Assembly (NCBI GenBank): GCA_021838445.1
Contig: JAKCDU010000009.1
Coordinates: forward strand, 1-64,000
Direction: 5' to 3'
Origin: Actinomycetes bacterium
Lineage (GTDB): Bacteria > Actinomycetota > Acidimicrobiia > Acidimicrobiales > Palsa-688
DNA length: 64,000 nucleotides
In this document: positions 1 through 8,493 of the stretch, piece by piece
Numbering within the stretch: the first letter of the stretch is position 1
Layout: each line of letters starts with the position of its first letter
Translations under genes and position numbers: made by a program
Notes under the pieces: generated by a model
Seen by the model: only the letters and a program-made list of their open reading frames with translations
Database searches by the model: none
What the model was told of the DNA's origin: nothing

Positions 1-75
1 TCACTCGGGTCGGGGTCACTCGGGTCGGGGTCACTCGGGTCGGGGTCACTCGGGTCGGGGTCACTCGGGTCGTGG
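1..75. repeat. 15-bp tandem repeat, five copies
   Basis: Four perfect copies of tcactcgggtcgggg (1-15, 16-30, 31-45, 46-60) are followed by a fifth (61-75) that differs near its end. The array starts at the window edge and may continue to the left. Read on the minus strand each unit is five codons ending in TGA, and the stop of the enoyl-CoA hydratase at 61-861 lies in the last copy. Confidence 0.95.
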
Positions 76-861
76 CCGCTGGGCCTGCTTGGCTGCTTCG
101 AGGGCGTTTTCGGCGAAGCGGGCGGCCGACGCAGTGTGCGAAGCCAGGGCCTGCAACTCGGTGCCGGCCCGAATGGCGGCCCGCGCCCCCCAGACGTCGA
201 AGGCCCGGTGCACGGAGCGCTTGTTCAACTGGGTCAGGTCACTCGGTACCCCGGCCACCCGCTCGGCCACCCGGAGCACCTCCTCCTCGAGGCGGTCGGC
301 GGGAAAGGAGCGGTTGGCAAAGCCGATCCGGGCGGCTTCGATCCCGTCTATGGCATCTCCGGTGAGCATCAGCTCCATGGCCCGCCGCAGCCCGAGCAGC
401 ACGGTGTGGTACTGCCAGTCGGGGGGCGAGGCCACCCTCACTATGGGGTAGCTGATGCGGGCATCGTCGGCGACGTAGACCAGGTCGCAGGCCGACGCCA
501 TCTCGGTGGCCCCGGCGATGGCGTAGCCGTGTATCTGGGCGATGACCGGTTTGGCCAGGTCCCAGACGCTGAACCAGGTGTCGTTGGCCTGTCGGGCCCA
601 CACCCCCGGGCCCGGCGCCGAGTAGAACGGCGAGCCCTCCATCAGCGGGCCGCCCCCGAGGTCGTAGCCCGACGAGAAGCACGGGCCGGCGCCGCGCAGG
701 ATGGTGACCCGCACATCGGGGTCCCCGTCATGAGCCCGCAGCTGCTCGAGCAGGGCCACCCTCAACGGCGTCGAGATGGCGTTGCGCTTCTCCGGGCGGT
801 TGAGGGTGATGCGGGCCACGCCTTCGGCCGGCCGGTCGACGAGGATCAGTTCCTCGCTCAT
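61..861 (-). CDS. Enoyl-CoA hydratase/isomerase family protein
   Basis: A 266-aa crotonase-fold protein, the usual family length, expected to act on acyl-CoA thioesters in the cytoplasm. The N-terminal ITLNRPEKRNAIS signature, the oxyanion-loop segment GPCFSSGYDL and the IHGYAIAGATEMASACDL block are the classic crotonase motifs. The open frame runs further upstream, but the ATG at 861 overlaps the stop of the LLM oxidoreductase (ATGA, 858-861), so translation is probably coupled and this start was chosen. The stop falls inside the 15-bp tandem repeat. Substrate unknown; hydratase, isomerase and hydrolase activities cannot be separated from sequence alone. Confidence 0.9.
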   Translation of the reverse strand: MSEELILVDRPAEGVARITLNRPEKRNAISTPLRVALLEQLRAHDGDPDVRVTILRGAGPCFSSGYDLGGGPLMEGSPFYSAPGPGVWARQANDTWFSVWDLAKPVIAQIHGYAIAGATEMASACDLVYVADDARISYPIVRVASPPDWQYHTVLLGLRRAMELMLTGDAIDGIEAARIGFANRSFPADRLEEEVLRVAERVAGVPSDLTQLNKRSVHRAFDVWGARAAIRAGTELQALASHTASAARFAENALEAAKQAQRPRPE

Positions 862-1922
862 GACTCGGCCCCGACCTGGTCGCGCGTCCCGGCCAGATCG
901 GCCATCAGGTCGATTGCCTCGATCTGATCGGTGCCCACGATCATCCCGGTGACGCCGGGCGGGACCATCGAGTCCCAGCGTTGGCTTATGCGCTGCGGCG
1001 ACCCGAGCAGGGCACTCTGCTCCAGGTACTCGTCGGGTACCGCCCCCACCGCCTCGTCCTTGCGTCCGGCCCTCCAGAGCTCGCCGATGCGCGCCGCCTC
1101 CTCGGGAAAACCCCGCCGGGCCATGGCCTCGCGGTGGTAGTGATGGCTCTCGCTTCCCATCCCGCCGACGTACATGGCCGTCAAGGGCTTCATGGCGTCG
1201 AGCGCGCCGCGCACGTCGTCGGTGATGCGGACGGTGCAGCCACCGAACACCTCGAAGGGCCGGTCCGCTTCGTCGGGCGAACGCCTCGAGCGGCCCCGGT
1301 CGAGTATTTCGGCGTAGGGCGACACACCTTCGGGGCCCATGCCCATCGGGAGCCAGCCGTCGCACAGTTCGGCGCACAGCTCGGTGTTGCGCGGACCGAG
1401 CGACGCCAACCAGATCGGTACCCGGGCGGCTGGGTGGAGAATGGACTTCAAGGCCTTGCCCTGCCCGAGGGCGCCGGGGCCGGTGTACGGGAGCGAGATC
1501 TCCGACCCCTCGTGGGTGACGGGGGCCCGCCGGTCGAGCACCTTGCGGGTGATCTCGATGTAGTCCCGCAGCCGGGCGTTGGGTTTCCCCCAGGGTTGGC
1601 CGTACCAGCCCTCGACGATCTGGGGTCCCGAGACACCGATCCCGATGATGACCCGACCTCCGCCCGACAGCGCGTCCACGGTCATCGCCTGCATGGCCAG
1701 CGTGGCCGGCGGCCGGGCCGCGAGCTGGGCTATGGCCGTTCCGAGCTTGATCCGCCGGGTCAGGGCCCCCACGTGGGCGAGGGGGGAGATGGCGTCAGCG
1801 CCGTAGGCCTCGGCGCTCCACACCGAGTGGTAGCCGAGGTCCTCGGCCCGGCGGATGGCCTCCATCGGCACCTCCAGGTCGGCCGATCGGTAGAGATCCA
1901 GCCGGTAACCGAGTTTGACCAT
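858..1922 (-). CDS. LLM-class (luciferase-like) F420-dependent oxidoreductase
   Basis: A 354-aa bacterial-luciferase-like TIM barrel. Diagnostic segments are the N-terminal GYRLDLY, the WSAEAYGADAISPLAHVG block, TRRIKLGTAIAQLAARPPATLAMQ (in parts) and IIGIGVSGPQIVEGWYG, as in actinobacterial LLM enzymes that use F420 or flavin. It would oxidise or reduce an unidentified substrate in the cytoplasm. The start at 1922 follows a strong AGGAGGGG ribosome site. It is the first gene of a two-gene minus-strand unit with the downstream enoyl-CoA hydratase, so both may serve the same lipid or CoA pathway. F420 dependence is inferred from the family. Confidence 0.9.
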   Translation of the reverse strand: MVKLGYRLDLYRSADLEVPMEAIRRAEDLGYHSVWSAEAYGADAISPLAHVGALTRRIKLGTAIAQLAARPPATLAMQAMTVDALSGGGRVIIGIGVSGPQIVEGWYGQPWGKPNARLRDYIEITRKVLDRRAPVTHEGSEISLPYTGPGALGQGKALKSILHPAARVPIWLASLGPRNTELCAELCDGWLPMGMGPEGVSPYAEILDRGRSRRSPDEADRPFEVFGGCTVRITDDVRGALDAMKPLTAMYVGGMGSESHHYHREAMARRGFPEEAARIGELWRAGRKDEAVGAVPDEYLEQSALLGSPQRISQRWDSMVPPGVTGMIVGTDQIEAIDLMADLAGTRDQVGAES

Positions 1923-2013
1923 ACGTCCCCTCCTGCTCGACAGGGCGACCAGCGCGCTGGGCTGGCACCTTACGGCCAGACGCCGGACAAGTCGAGCGGG
2001 GCCGCGGTGGAGC

Positions 2014-2019
2014 TAACTT
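2014..2019 (+). promoter_or_regulatory. -10 box of a leaderless promoter
   Basis: TAACTT lies 6 nt before the ATG at 2026. At this distance the transcript would begin at or beside the start codon; no ribosome site precedes the gene. Confidence 0.6.
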
Positions 2020-2025
2020 GCCCGG

Positions 2026-2892
2026 ATGCCACAGGATTCCGACGGCTCCCTCCTCCTGGTCGAGGATGTGGGGCGGACCCGCACCCTCGTCCTCAACCGT
2101 CCGAGCTCCCTCAACGCCTTCAACGAGGAGCTCTACGGTCTGACCACCGCCGCTCTGCGCCAGGCCGCCGCCGCTCCCGACGTAGCCGTGGTCGTGCTGA
2201 CCGGTACCGGGCGGGCCTTTTCGGCCGGTACCGACGTGATCGAGATGGCGACGCGCACCACTGAGACCGGAGGACCGCCGTCGATGTTCCCGGCCATGAT
2301 CGACGAGCTCACCCGCTTCCCCAAGCCGCTCATCTGCGCCGTCAACGGCCTGGCCCTCGGTGTCGGGGTGACGATCCTCGGCTTCGCCGACCTGGTCGTC
2401 ATGTCGGAGTCGGCCCGCCTGCGCTGCCCGTTCACCGATCTGGCCGTGGCGCCCGAAGCCGGCAGCAGCTACCTGCTCCCGCTGCTGGTGGGCCGCCAGA
2501 ACGCCACGTGGCTGCTCATGAGCTCGGAGTGGCTCGACGCCGCCGAATGCCTGTCCATGGGCCTGGCCTGGAAGGTCTGTCCCCCCGAAGAGCTCATCAC
2601 CCAGACGATGGCGGTGGCGTCTCTGCTGGCGTCCAAGCCCATCGCCTCTCTCGTCGAGACCAAACGCACCATAACGGTGGGGCACCGCGACGCCATCCAC
2701 GCCGCCCGGGCCCGGGAGGACGAGGCCTTTCGGCGCCTGCTCGGGCGGCCGGCCAATCTCGAGGCGTTCGCCGCTCTCTCCGCTCGGCGACCGCCAGAGT
2801 TCGAGCGCGTCGACCGCGATCACCCGGTGGACGTGGCCCACCACGCCGCCGGGGGATCTACCGGCGGCGCGGTCGGTTCCCCCCAGCCGTGA
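2026..2892 (+). CDS. Enoyl-CoA hydratase/isomerase family protein
   Basis: A 288-aa crotonase-fold enzyme resembling the delta3,delta2-enoyl-CoA isomerase (PECI-like) branch. Motifs: TLVLNRPSSLNAFNEEL, the oxyanion segment GRAFSAGTDVIEM, and AVNGLALGVGVTILGFADL. It probably hydrates or isomerises an enoyl-CoA in beta-oxidation. It diverges from the LLM/hydratase pair and is followed 63 bp later by an SDR on the same strand, suggesting one fatty-acid-type module. The ATG is placed 6 nt after a -10 box, consistent with a leaderless message. The C-terminal 25 residues are Gly/Pro/Ala-rich and probably disordered. Confidence 0.9.
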   Translation: MPQDSDGSLLLVEDVGRTRTLVLNRPSSLNAFNEELYGLTTAALRQAAAAPDVAVVVLTGTGRAFSAGTDVIEMATRTTETGGPPSMFPAMIDELTRFPKPLICAVNGLALGVGVTILGFADLVVMSESARLRCPFTDLAVAPEAGSSYLLPLLVGRQNATWLLMSSEWLDAAECLSMGLAWKVCPPEELITQTMAVASLLASKPIASLVETKRTITVGHRDAIHAARAREDEAFRRLLGRPANLEAFAALSARRPPEFERVDRDHPVDVAHHAAGGSTGGAVGSPQP

Positions 2893-2955
2893 CCGCTGGT
2901 CGGGTCGCATCCCGGCCCCCTAGCCTGACCCCGAGCAGCTTCTGAGGAGGAGTGA

Positions 2956-3717
2956 GTGACGATCTTGGACCGGTTCCGCCTCGACGGCAAGGTGGCGATA
3001 GTGACAGGAGCCTCGTCGGGTCTTGGCGTCGCCCTCGCCGAGCACCTCGCCGCAGCCGGCGCGGACGTGGCCCTCGGGGCCCGGAGAGTGGATCGACTGG
3101 CCGACACGGCCCGGCTGGTGGAGAGCGAGGGCCGACGCAGTATCGCGGTGGCCACCGACGTCTCATCCCCGCAGGACTGCCAAGGCCTGGTGGACGCGAC
3201 CATGGCCGCGTTCGGCCGGGTCGACGTCCTGGTCAACAATGCCGGCGTGGGCACCGCCCGTCCGGCCACGCGCGAGACGCCCGAGGAGTTCCGCCAAGTC
3301 GTCGACGTCAACCTCAACGGCGCGTACTGGATGGCCCAGGCCTGCGGTCGGGTGATGCGACCGGGCTCGAGCATCATCAACATCGGGAGCGTCCTCGGCT
3401 TCACCACTGCCGGGTTGCCCCAGGCCGCCTACTCGGCCACCAAAGCCGGCCTGGTCGGCCTGACGCGGGACCTGGCCCAGCAGTGGACCGGACGCAAGGG
3501 GATCCGGGTCAACCTGGTAGCTCCCGGGTTCTTCGTCACAGAGATGACCGAGCAGTATCCCGAGGGTTACCTCGAGTCGCAGATGGGACGGGTCCTCGTC
3601 GGGCGCGCCGGCGACCCCGCCGAGTTGGCCGCGGCGGTGGTCTTCCTCGCCTCGGACGCCTCGTCGTATGTCACCGGAGTGTCCATCCCCGTGGACGGTG
3701 GCTTGCTCACGAGCTGA
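2956..3717 (+). CDS. SDR family NAD(P)-dependent oxidoreductase
   Basis: A 253-aa classical short-chain dehydrogenase. The cofactor motif TGASSGLG is near residue 17, NNAG follows, and the catalytic Ser with YSATK is in the second half; the C-terminal VDGG is also typical. It would interconvert a hydroxyl and a keto group with NAD(P)(H). The GTG start at 2956 has a GAGGAGG ribosome site at 2944-2950. It lies downstream of an enoyl-CoA hydratase on the same strand, so a 3-hydroxyacyl-CoA dehydrogenase role is plausible but unproven. It converges with the NCS1 permease, whose stop is 15 bp away. Confidence 0.92.
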   Translation: MTILDRFRLDGKVAIVTGASSGLGVALAEHLAAAGADVALGARRVDRLADTARLVESEGRRSIAVATDVSSPQDCQGLVDATMAAFGRVDVLVNNAGVGTARPATRETPEEFRQVVDVNLNGAYWMAQACGRVMRPGSSIINIGSVLGFTTAGLPQAAYSATKAGLVGLTRDLAQQWTGRKGIRVNLVAPGFFVTEMTEQYPEGYLESQMGRVLVGRAGDPAELAAAVVFLASDASSYVTGVSIPVDGGLLTS

Positions 3718-3732
3718 GCGGACCGCGGTGGC

Positions 3733-5190
3733 TCATCCCTGCGGACCGGCGGCGACCTCGGCCGGAACCGTCCGGCGGCACATGACCCAGTAGACGACTG
3801 ACGCCACGACGATACCGACCGCCCACGAGAAGTCGGCCCCCCCGGTCGCCGACGAGAGGGGGCTCAGGTAGGCCGGCTGATATCCGGTGCCGTTGATCCA
3901 CAAGGTGGCCGCCACCCCGCCCGCGACCAGAGCGATGACGGCCTTCCAGTGGACCCCGCCCTGGCGCCAGTAGGCGCCGCCGCGTTCGATTACGAGCGAC
4001 GGGGGGTGGTAGCGCCCCTTCCTCAGGGCCCAGTCGGTGATGACCACGCCGAACCACGGCGCCAGCCAGACGACGATGTAGCCGAGGAACCCCGACAGGT
4101 CGTTGAGGAAACTGCCCTTGAAGATGACCAGGGCGGTCACGCCGGCGGCCACGACGGTGTCGACTACCACTGCGCCCAGACGGTTGACCGGTACCCCCAT
4201 GGCTTGCAGGGTGACCCCCGACGAGTAGAGGTCGAGCGAGTTGATGGCGAACAGCTGGGGGAGGGTGAGGATCAGGAACGGCCAGAAGAACCAGCCGGCG
4301 AACGAGGAAGGGACGCCGGTGACCTGCGTGGCGTCGGGGCTCACGGCGTAGGCCGCGGCCCCCAGCAGCTCGAGGAGGATCGACGGGATGGCGGCGCCCA
4401 AGGTGGCCGCCCAGAAGGTGCTGGTGGAGCGCGTCGAGCGGGGGAGGTAACGGCTGTAGTCGTTGGCGTTCTCGGTCCAACCGAGGCCTCCGGCGGCGAT
4501 CACCAGCACCGCCGCCGTCGTCACCACCTGCCACGTGGCGGAGGCGGGACTGTGCTGCGCCCGCCGGGCGGCCGCCAGATGGTGCAGGTCGACGTGGGGT
4601 ATCACCAAGATGGCCATCACCACGAACACGGCGATGAAGACGACCGACAGGTAGTTGAGCAGCCGGGTGATCGTCGGGTGCCCGAGGAAGGGCACCACGA
4701 ACTGCAGGGCCACGGTGGCGGCGATGAAGACGATCTTCAGCCCGGTGCCGGACTGGATGCCGCCCCGGGCGAACATGGCCTCCAGCACGAACACTATGAG
4801 CACCAGGCCCTCCACCTCGAAGCCGACCTGGGTGAGCCAGTTGAACAGCGACGGCAGGCGGTTGCCGTTCGGACCGAACGGGGCCCGGCTCACCATGAAG
4901 GCCGTCGTGCCGGTGCGGGGACCCTGCAGGCTGGCCAGGCCGAGCAGCGTGTACGACAGGTTGCCCGCCACGATGGCGATCACGGCCTCGCCGAAGGAGA
5001 GCCCGAAGCTCATGATCAATGCCCCGTAGACGAGGAATTCGACGTTCCAGATCGCCCCGGCCCACAGCCAGAACAGGTTGGCCGGCCGCATCGGGCGCTC
5101 GTCCTCGGGGACCAGTGATATCCCCCGCTGCTCGACCTTGAAGGCCGAGTACTCGTCCTCCCCGCTCCCGTACGTCACTTGGCTGGTCAC
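3733..5190 (-). CDS. NCS1-family nucleobase/allantoin-type permease
   Basis: A 485-aa integral membrane protein with about 12 hydrophobic segments. The region around residues 35-100 contains FWLWAGAIWNVEFLVYGA, SFGEAVIAIVAGN and the PRTGTTAFMVSRAPFGPNGN block, which are typical of NCS1 (purine-cytosine permease/CodB-type) cation symporters. Members import cytosine, purines, allantoin, hydantoins or thiamine; substrate cannot be assigned here. The GTG start (5190) is 6 nt from TAACAT, so the transcript is probably leaderless. It diverges from the amidohydrolase/DapA-like pair, which could act on an imported cyclic compound, but this link is speculative. Confidence 0.88.
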   Translation of the reverse strand: MTSQVTYGSGEDEYSAFKVEQRGISLVPEDERPMRPANLFWLWAGAIWNVEFLVYGALIMSFGLSFGEAVIAIVAGNLSYTLLGLASLQGPRTGTTAFMVSRAPFGPNGNRLPSLFNWLTQVGFEVEGLVLIVFVLEAMFARGGIQSGTGLKIVFIAATVALQFVVPFLGHPTITRLLNYLSVVFIAVFVVMAILVIPHVDLHHLAAARRAQHSPASATWQVVTTAAVLVIAAGGLGWTENANDYSRYLPRSTRSTSTFWAATLGAAIPSILLELLGAAAYAVSPDATQVTGVPSSFAGWFFWPFLILTLPQLFAINSLDLYSSGVTLQAMGVPVNRLGAVVVDTVVAAGVTALVIFKGSFLNDLSGFLGYIVVWLAPWFGVVITDWALRKGRYHPPSLVIERGGAYWRQGGVHWKAVIALVAGGVAATLWINGTGYQPAYLSPLSSATGGADFSWAVGIVVASVVYWVMCRRTVPAEVAAGPQG

Positions 5191-5196
5191 CGCGCG

Positions 5197-5202
5197 ATGT
5201 TA
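5197..5202 (-). promoter_or_regulatory. -10 box of a leaderless promoter
   Basis: On the minus strand TAACAT ends 6 nt before the GTG start of the NCS1 permease (5190). Confidence 0.55.
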
Positions 5203-5277
5203 CGGTAAGGCTTCGACGGGCCCCCGGATACCGGCCTAACGTGGGCGATCGTAGTCACTTCACCGGTAGGGGGATAC

Positions 5278-6372
5278 ATGCGCGATTACCGACTCATATC
5301 GGCGGACAGCCACGTCAACGAGCCGGGTGACCTGTGGGCCGACAGGGTCCCATCGGCCATGCGCGACCGGGCGCCGCGCATCGAGCGCTTCGAGGAGGGC
5401 GACGCCTGGGTGATCGAAGGCGTCGATGACCCGATCAACTTCGGCATGAACGCCTGCGCCGGGCTCGAGCCCGAGCAGATGAAAGGCTGGATGCGCTTCG
5501 AGGACATGCGCCGCGGGGGCTGGGATCCGGCGGCCCGACTCGAGGAGATGGATCGCGACGGTGTCGACGCCGAGGTGATGTACCCCACGCCGCGGTTGTC
5601 GGGGGCGCTCGTGGCCCACCGCGACTCCGAGTACCACCTGGCCATGGTGCGGGCCTACAACGACTGGATCTCCGAGTTCGTCGGTCACGCCCCCGAGCGC
5701 TTCGGGGGCCTGGCCATGCTGCCCAACCGGGGGGTGGAACACGCCGTAGCCGAGATCGAACGGGTCATGGACCGGCCGGGGATGCGGGGCGTGGTGATGG
5801 GCTGTTACCCGCACGGCACCCTGACCCTCGAGCCCGACGACGACAAGGTCTGGGGGGTGCTGGCCGAACGGCGTATCCCCCTCGGTATCCATGTCAGCCT
5901 CACCCAGTCCATGCCCGCCGCCCACCGGGCCAAGCTGCCCGGCTACGGACGGTTCTTCGACGCCCCCAACCGGATGATCGAGATGGTCTTCTCGGGCATG
6001 TTCGACCGTTTCCCCGATCTCGACGTGGTCTTCGCCGAAGTGGACTTCGGGTGGGTGCCCTACGTCCGTGAGCAGATGGACAACAACTACCACCGCCTCG
6101 AGCCGGTGAGCCGGTTCGGGCTGTCGCAGACCCCGGGCGAGTACATCGAGCGGCACTTCCACTTCGGCTACATGACCGACACGTTCGGGTTGCGCAACCT
6201 CGGTTTCGTGGGTGCGGAGCGGGTGCTGTGGTCGAGCGACTATCCCCACATCAGCGCCGACTACCCCTACTCGTGGCGCACCATCCAGGCGTCGATGGCC
6301 GGCTTGTCCGCCGCCGACCGGGCGGCCATCCTGCACGGCAACGCCCAACGCCTCTACGGCTTCGGTGGCTGA
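5278..6372 (+). CDS. Amidohydrolase family protein (amidohydrolase_2, ACMSD-like)
   Basis: A 364-aa metal-dependent TIM-barrel protein of the amidohydrolase_2 group (hydrolases and decarboxylases related to ACMSD). The N-terminal ISADSHVNEP carries the metal-binding His/Glu strand; LGIHVSL and the C-terminal WSSDYPHISADYPYSW supply further His and the catalytic Asp. ATG at 5278 has AGGGGG just upstream. The gene overlaps the next by 8 bp, so the two are translated from one message. Two further paralogues occur in this window (18363 and 40026). Substrate unknown. Confidence 0.9.
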   Translation: MRDYRLISADSHVNEPGDLWADRVPSAMRDRAPRIERFEEGDAWVIEGVDDPINFGMNACAGLEPEQMKGWMRFEDMRRGGWDPAARLEEMDRDGVDAEVMYPTPRLSGALVAHRDSEYHLAMVRAYNDWISEFVGHAPERFGGLAMLPNRGVEHAVAEIERVMDRPGMRGVVMGCYPHGTLTLEPDDDKVWGVLAERRIPLGIHVSLTQSMPAAHRAKLPGYGRFFDAPNRMIEMVFSGMFDRFPDLDVVFAEVDFGWVPYVREQMDNNYHRLEPVSRFGLSQTPGEYIERHFHFGYMTDTFGLRNLGFVGAERVLWSSDYPHISADYPYSWRTIQASMAGLSAADRAAILHGNAQRLYGFGG

Positions 6373-7273
6373 CTCCCCCCGCTGCTTCGCCATCAGCATC
6401 ACGCCTTTCGACGAGTCGGGGGCGCTCGACGAGACTTCCTTGCGCAGCCACCTGCAGCGGCTGGTCGACGCCGGAGTCGGCGTCTACGTCGGGGGCGGCG
6501 GCAGCGGGGAGGGCTACACGCTGAGCGAAGCGGAGGTGCGCCGGATCCAGGAGATCGCCGCCGCGGAGTTCCCTCCCGGAGCCCCGGTGCGGGCCATGGG
6601 CGTCGAACCGCGCACCGCCTCGGAGATGTCGCGGTTCCTGGCCGGGGCCCGCTCGGCCGGTCTCGGCGCCGCGCAGGTGTACTCGCTGGACGTGGGCCAC
6701 GGTCACCGGCCGACGCCGGCGGAGTTGGAGCGCTACCTGAACGAGGTGCTCGACGCCGCCGAGATCGACTGCGTGGTGTCCACCCACCAGTCGGTCGGCT
6801 ACCGCCTGCCGGTGGACCTGCTGGTCTCCTGCGCGCAGCGCTTCCCGCACATGGTCGGCGTCAACTGCACCCAACCCGACCCGGCGTATCTCGATGACGT
6901 GATCGGCGCGCTGGCCGGACGCTGCGAGGTGCACGTGGGCGGCCCCGGCCAGGCCCTCGTGGCTCTGGCCCTCGGCGGGCGAGGGTTTCTGTCCTCCGAG
7001 GCCAACCTGGCCCCCCGACTGTGCGCCTCGGTGGGCGCCGCCCATGACGCCGGCGACGGGGGCCGGCTCCTCGATGCTGCGGCGCGGGTGCTGAGGCTGT
7101 CGCATCTGCTCTATGGGCACGGCGGGATCCGGGCCACCAAGGCCGTCCTGGGACGGCTCGGTCGCGGCGGCCCGGCGACCCGGCCGCCGCGCCTGTCCCT
7201 CGCCGACGACGCCCTGGACGGGCTCATGGCCCGCCTCGCCGAGCTGGAGATCGAGGAGTTACCGCCGATCTGA
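6365..7273 (+). CDS. DapA (dihydrodipicolinate synthase)-fold protein lacking the Schiff-base lysine
   Basis: A 302-aa DHDPS/NAL-type TIM barrel, the family length. The AISITPF start, the GVGVYVGGGGSGEGYTLS block and the C-terminal alpha-helical region match the family, whose members normally cleave or condense pyruvate-type substrates via a lysine imine. At the expected lysine (family GIK) the sequence reads VGVN, with Asn near residue 167, and the upstream Tyr motif is also altered. It may therefore use other chemistry or be non-catalytic. The GTG at 6365 was chosen because it overlaps the amidohydrolase stop by 8 bp and places the family N-terminus correctly. Confidence 0.82.
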   Translation: MADSPRCFAISITPFDESGALDETSLRSHLQRLVDAGVGVYVGGGGSGEGYTLSEAEVRRIQEIAAAEFPPGAPVRAMGVEPRTASEMSRFLAGARSAGLGAAQVYSLDVGHGHRPTPAELERYLNEVLDAAEIDCVVSTHQSVGYRLPVDLLVSCAQRFPHMVGVNCTQPDPAYLDDVIGALAGRCEVHVGGPGQALVALALGGRGFLSSEANLAPRLCASVGAAHDAGDGGRLLDAAARVLRLSHLLYGHGGIRATKAVLGRLGRGGPATRPPRLSLADDALDGLMARLAELEIEELPPI

Positions 7274-7419
7274 GGTCCCCGTGGCCGCCGGGGCGGTGCT
7301 CGCCTGGTCGTGCCCGCCCCTGGAGCCGTCCGGCGAGGCTGCGGTGGGCGGGGCCGGTTGGCGGTGAATACACTGCGTGGCGCCGGCACCAGCCGAGCGC
7401 TTCGATCGGGGGATCAGCA

Positions 7420-8493
7420 GTGGCCAAAGAGACCGAGGCGGCGTTCGCCGAGTTGGTCGACGAGTTGAAGTCGCTGCAGGCCCGGTTGGTCGGGGCGCTG
7501 AGCGGGCCCGACGACGAGGTGACGCTGCTCGAGGCCCACCGGTGGATCCTCTCCATCCTCCAGGTGGCCACCGACGTCTACGTCTGGTCCGACGCCGACC
7601 GCCCCCGCTTCGTGGACATCGTCGGGCCCTACAAGAAGTGGGGCGGAGACAACTCCGACGCCTTCTACTGCTTCGCCCCGATCGATCCGACCCGTTCGTA
7701 CCGGGTCCGCTGCCGTATCGGTGACGCCGTGTACCTGTCGCTCACCGTCTACGGGGGACCCGACGACGGGCGTTACTCGGAGCGCATCGTCGGCAGCCTC
7801 AACAGCCGGGAGGCTCCCCCCGACGCCGACGGGGTCATCGAGATGGTGCTTTCCGGCGAGGACCCCGGTGACGGGCGGCCGTGGATCAAGCTCGAGCCCG
7901 ACGCCGTGTGCGCCCTGACGAGGGACTACCTCGACGACCCCGCCCAGGGCCGGCGGGCCCGGTGGGAGATCGTCGCCGAGGGTGGGCCCGATATCCGCCG
8001 CGACAGCGACGCCGACCTGGCGCGGCGGTTCCGGGCCGCCCTCACCTGGGTTCGCGAGCAGTCCAAGATCGTGCCCCTGGCTCTTGGAGAGCCGAACACC
8101 ATCGATCCCCCCTACCCGGTGCCGACCACGACCTACGGGTGGGCCGCCGGCGACGCGGCCTACGCCATGGGCAGTTTCGATCTCGCCGAGGACCAGGCAC
8201 TGGTGCTGCGGGGCCGCTCGCCGGAATGCGTGTTCTGGAACATGTGCCTGTGGAACCCGTTCCTGCACACCTACAACTACGACTACGAGCGGGTCACCAT
8301 CAACGGTGCTCAGGTCACCTACGAGCCCGACGGCTCATGGGTGATAGTGATCTCACCCGGTGACCCCGCCCACCCCAACTGGGTTTCGACGGCCGGCCAC
8401 CGCAAGGGTCGCATATGGTTCCGCTGGTTCCTCCCCGACCAAACCCCGCCGCGGCCCGAGGTGCAGGTCGTGACCCTGGATTCCCTCAGGTGA
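7420..8493 (+). CDS. DUF1214 domain-containing protein
   Basis: A 357-aa soluble protein with no signal peptide. The C-terminal half (from about residue 225) fits DUF1214: a YGWAAGD segment, ECVFWNMCLWNPFLHTYNY, and a closing WFRWFLPDQTPPRPEVQ segment. The domain is common in actinobacteria and often sits beside lipid or sulfotransferase genes, but its biochemical role is not established. The GTG at 7420 follows a weak GGGGGATC stretch. The gene overlaps the sulfotransferase start by GTGA, so the two are coupled and probably work on the same process. The 146-bp gap upstream holds a possible TACACT -10 element at 7369-7374. Confidence 0.8.
   Translation: MAKETEAAFAELVDELKSLQARLVGALSGPDDEVTLLEAHRWILSILQVATDVYVWSDADRPRFVDIVGPYKKWGGDNSDAFYCFAPIDPTRSYRVRCRIGDAVYLSLTVYGGPDDGRYSERIVGSLNSREAPPDADGVIEMVLSGEDPGDGRPWIKLEPDAVCALTRDYLDDPAQGRRARWEIVAEGGPDIRRDSDADLARRFRAALTWVREQSKIVPLALGEPNTIDPPYPVPTTTYGWAAGDAAYAMGSFDLAEDQALVLRGRSPECVFWNMCLWNPFLHTYNYDYERVTINGAQVTYEPDGSWVIVISPGDPAHPNWVSTAGHRKGRIWFRWFLPDQTPPRPEVQVVTLDSLR

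Noticed and set aside
1444-1458. CAAGGCCTTG palindrome as a KstR2-like operator
   Set aside because: It lies inside the coding sequence of the LLM oxidoreductase, far from any start codon.
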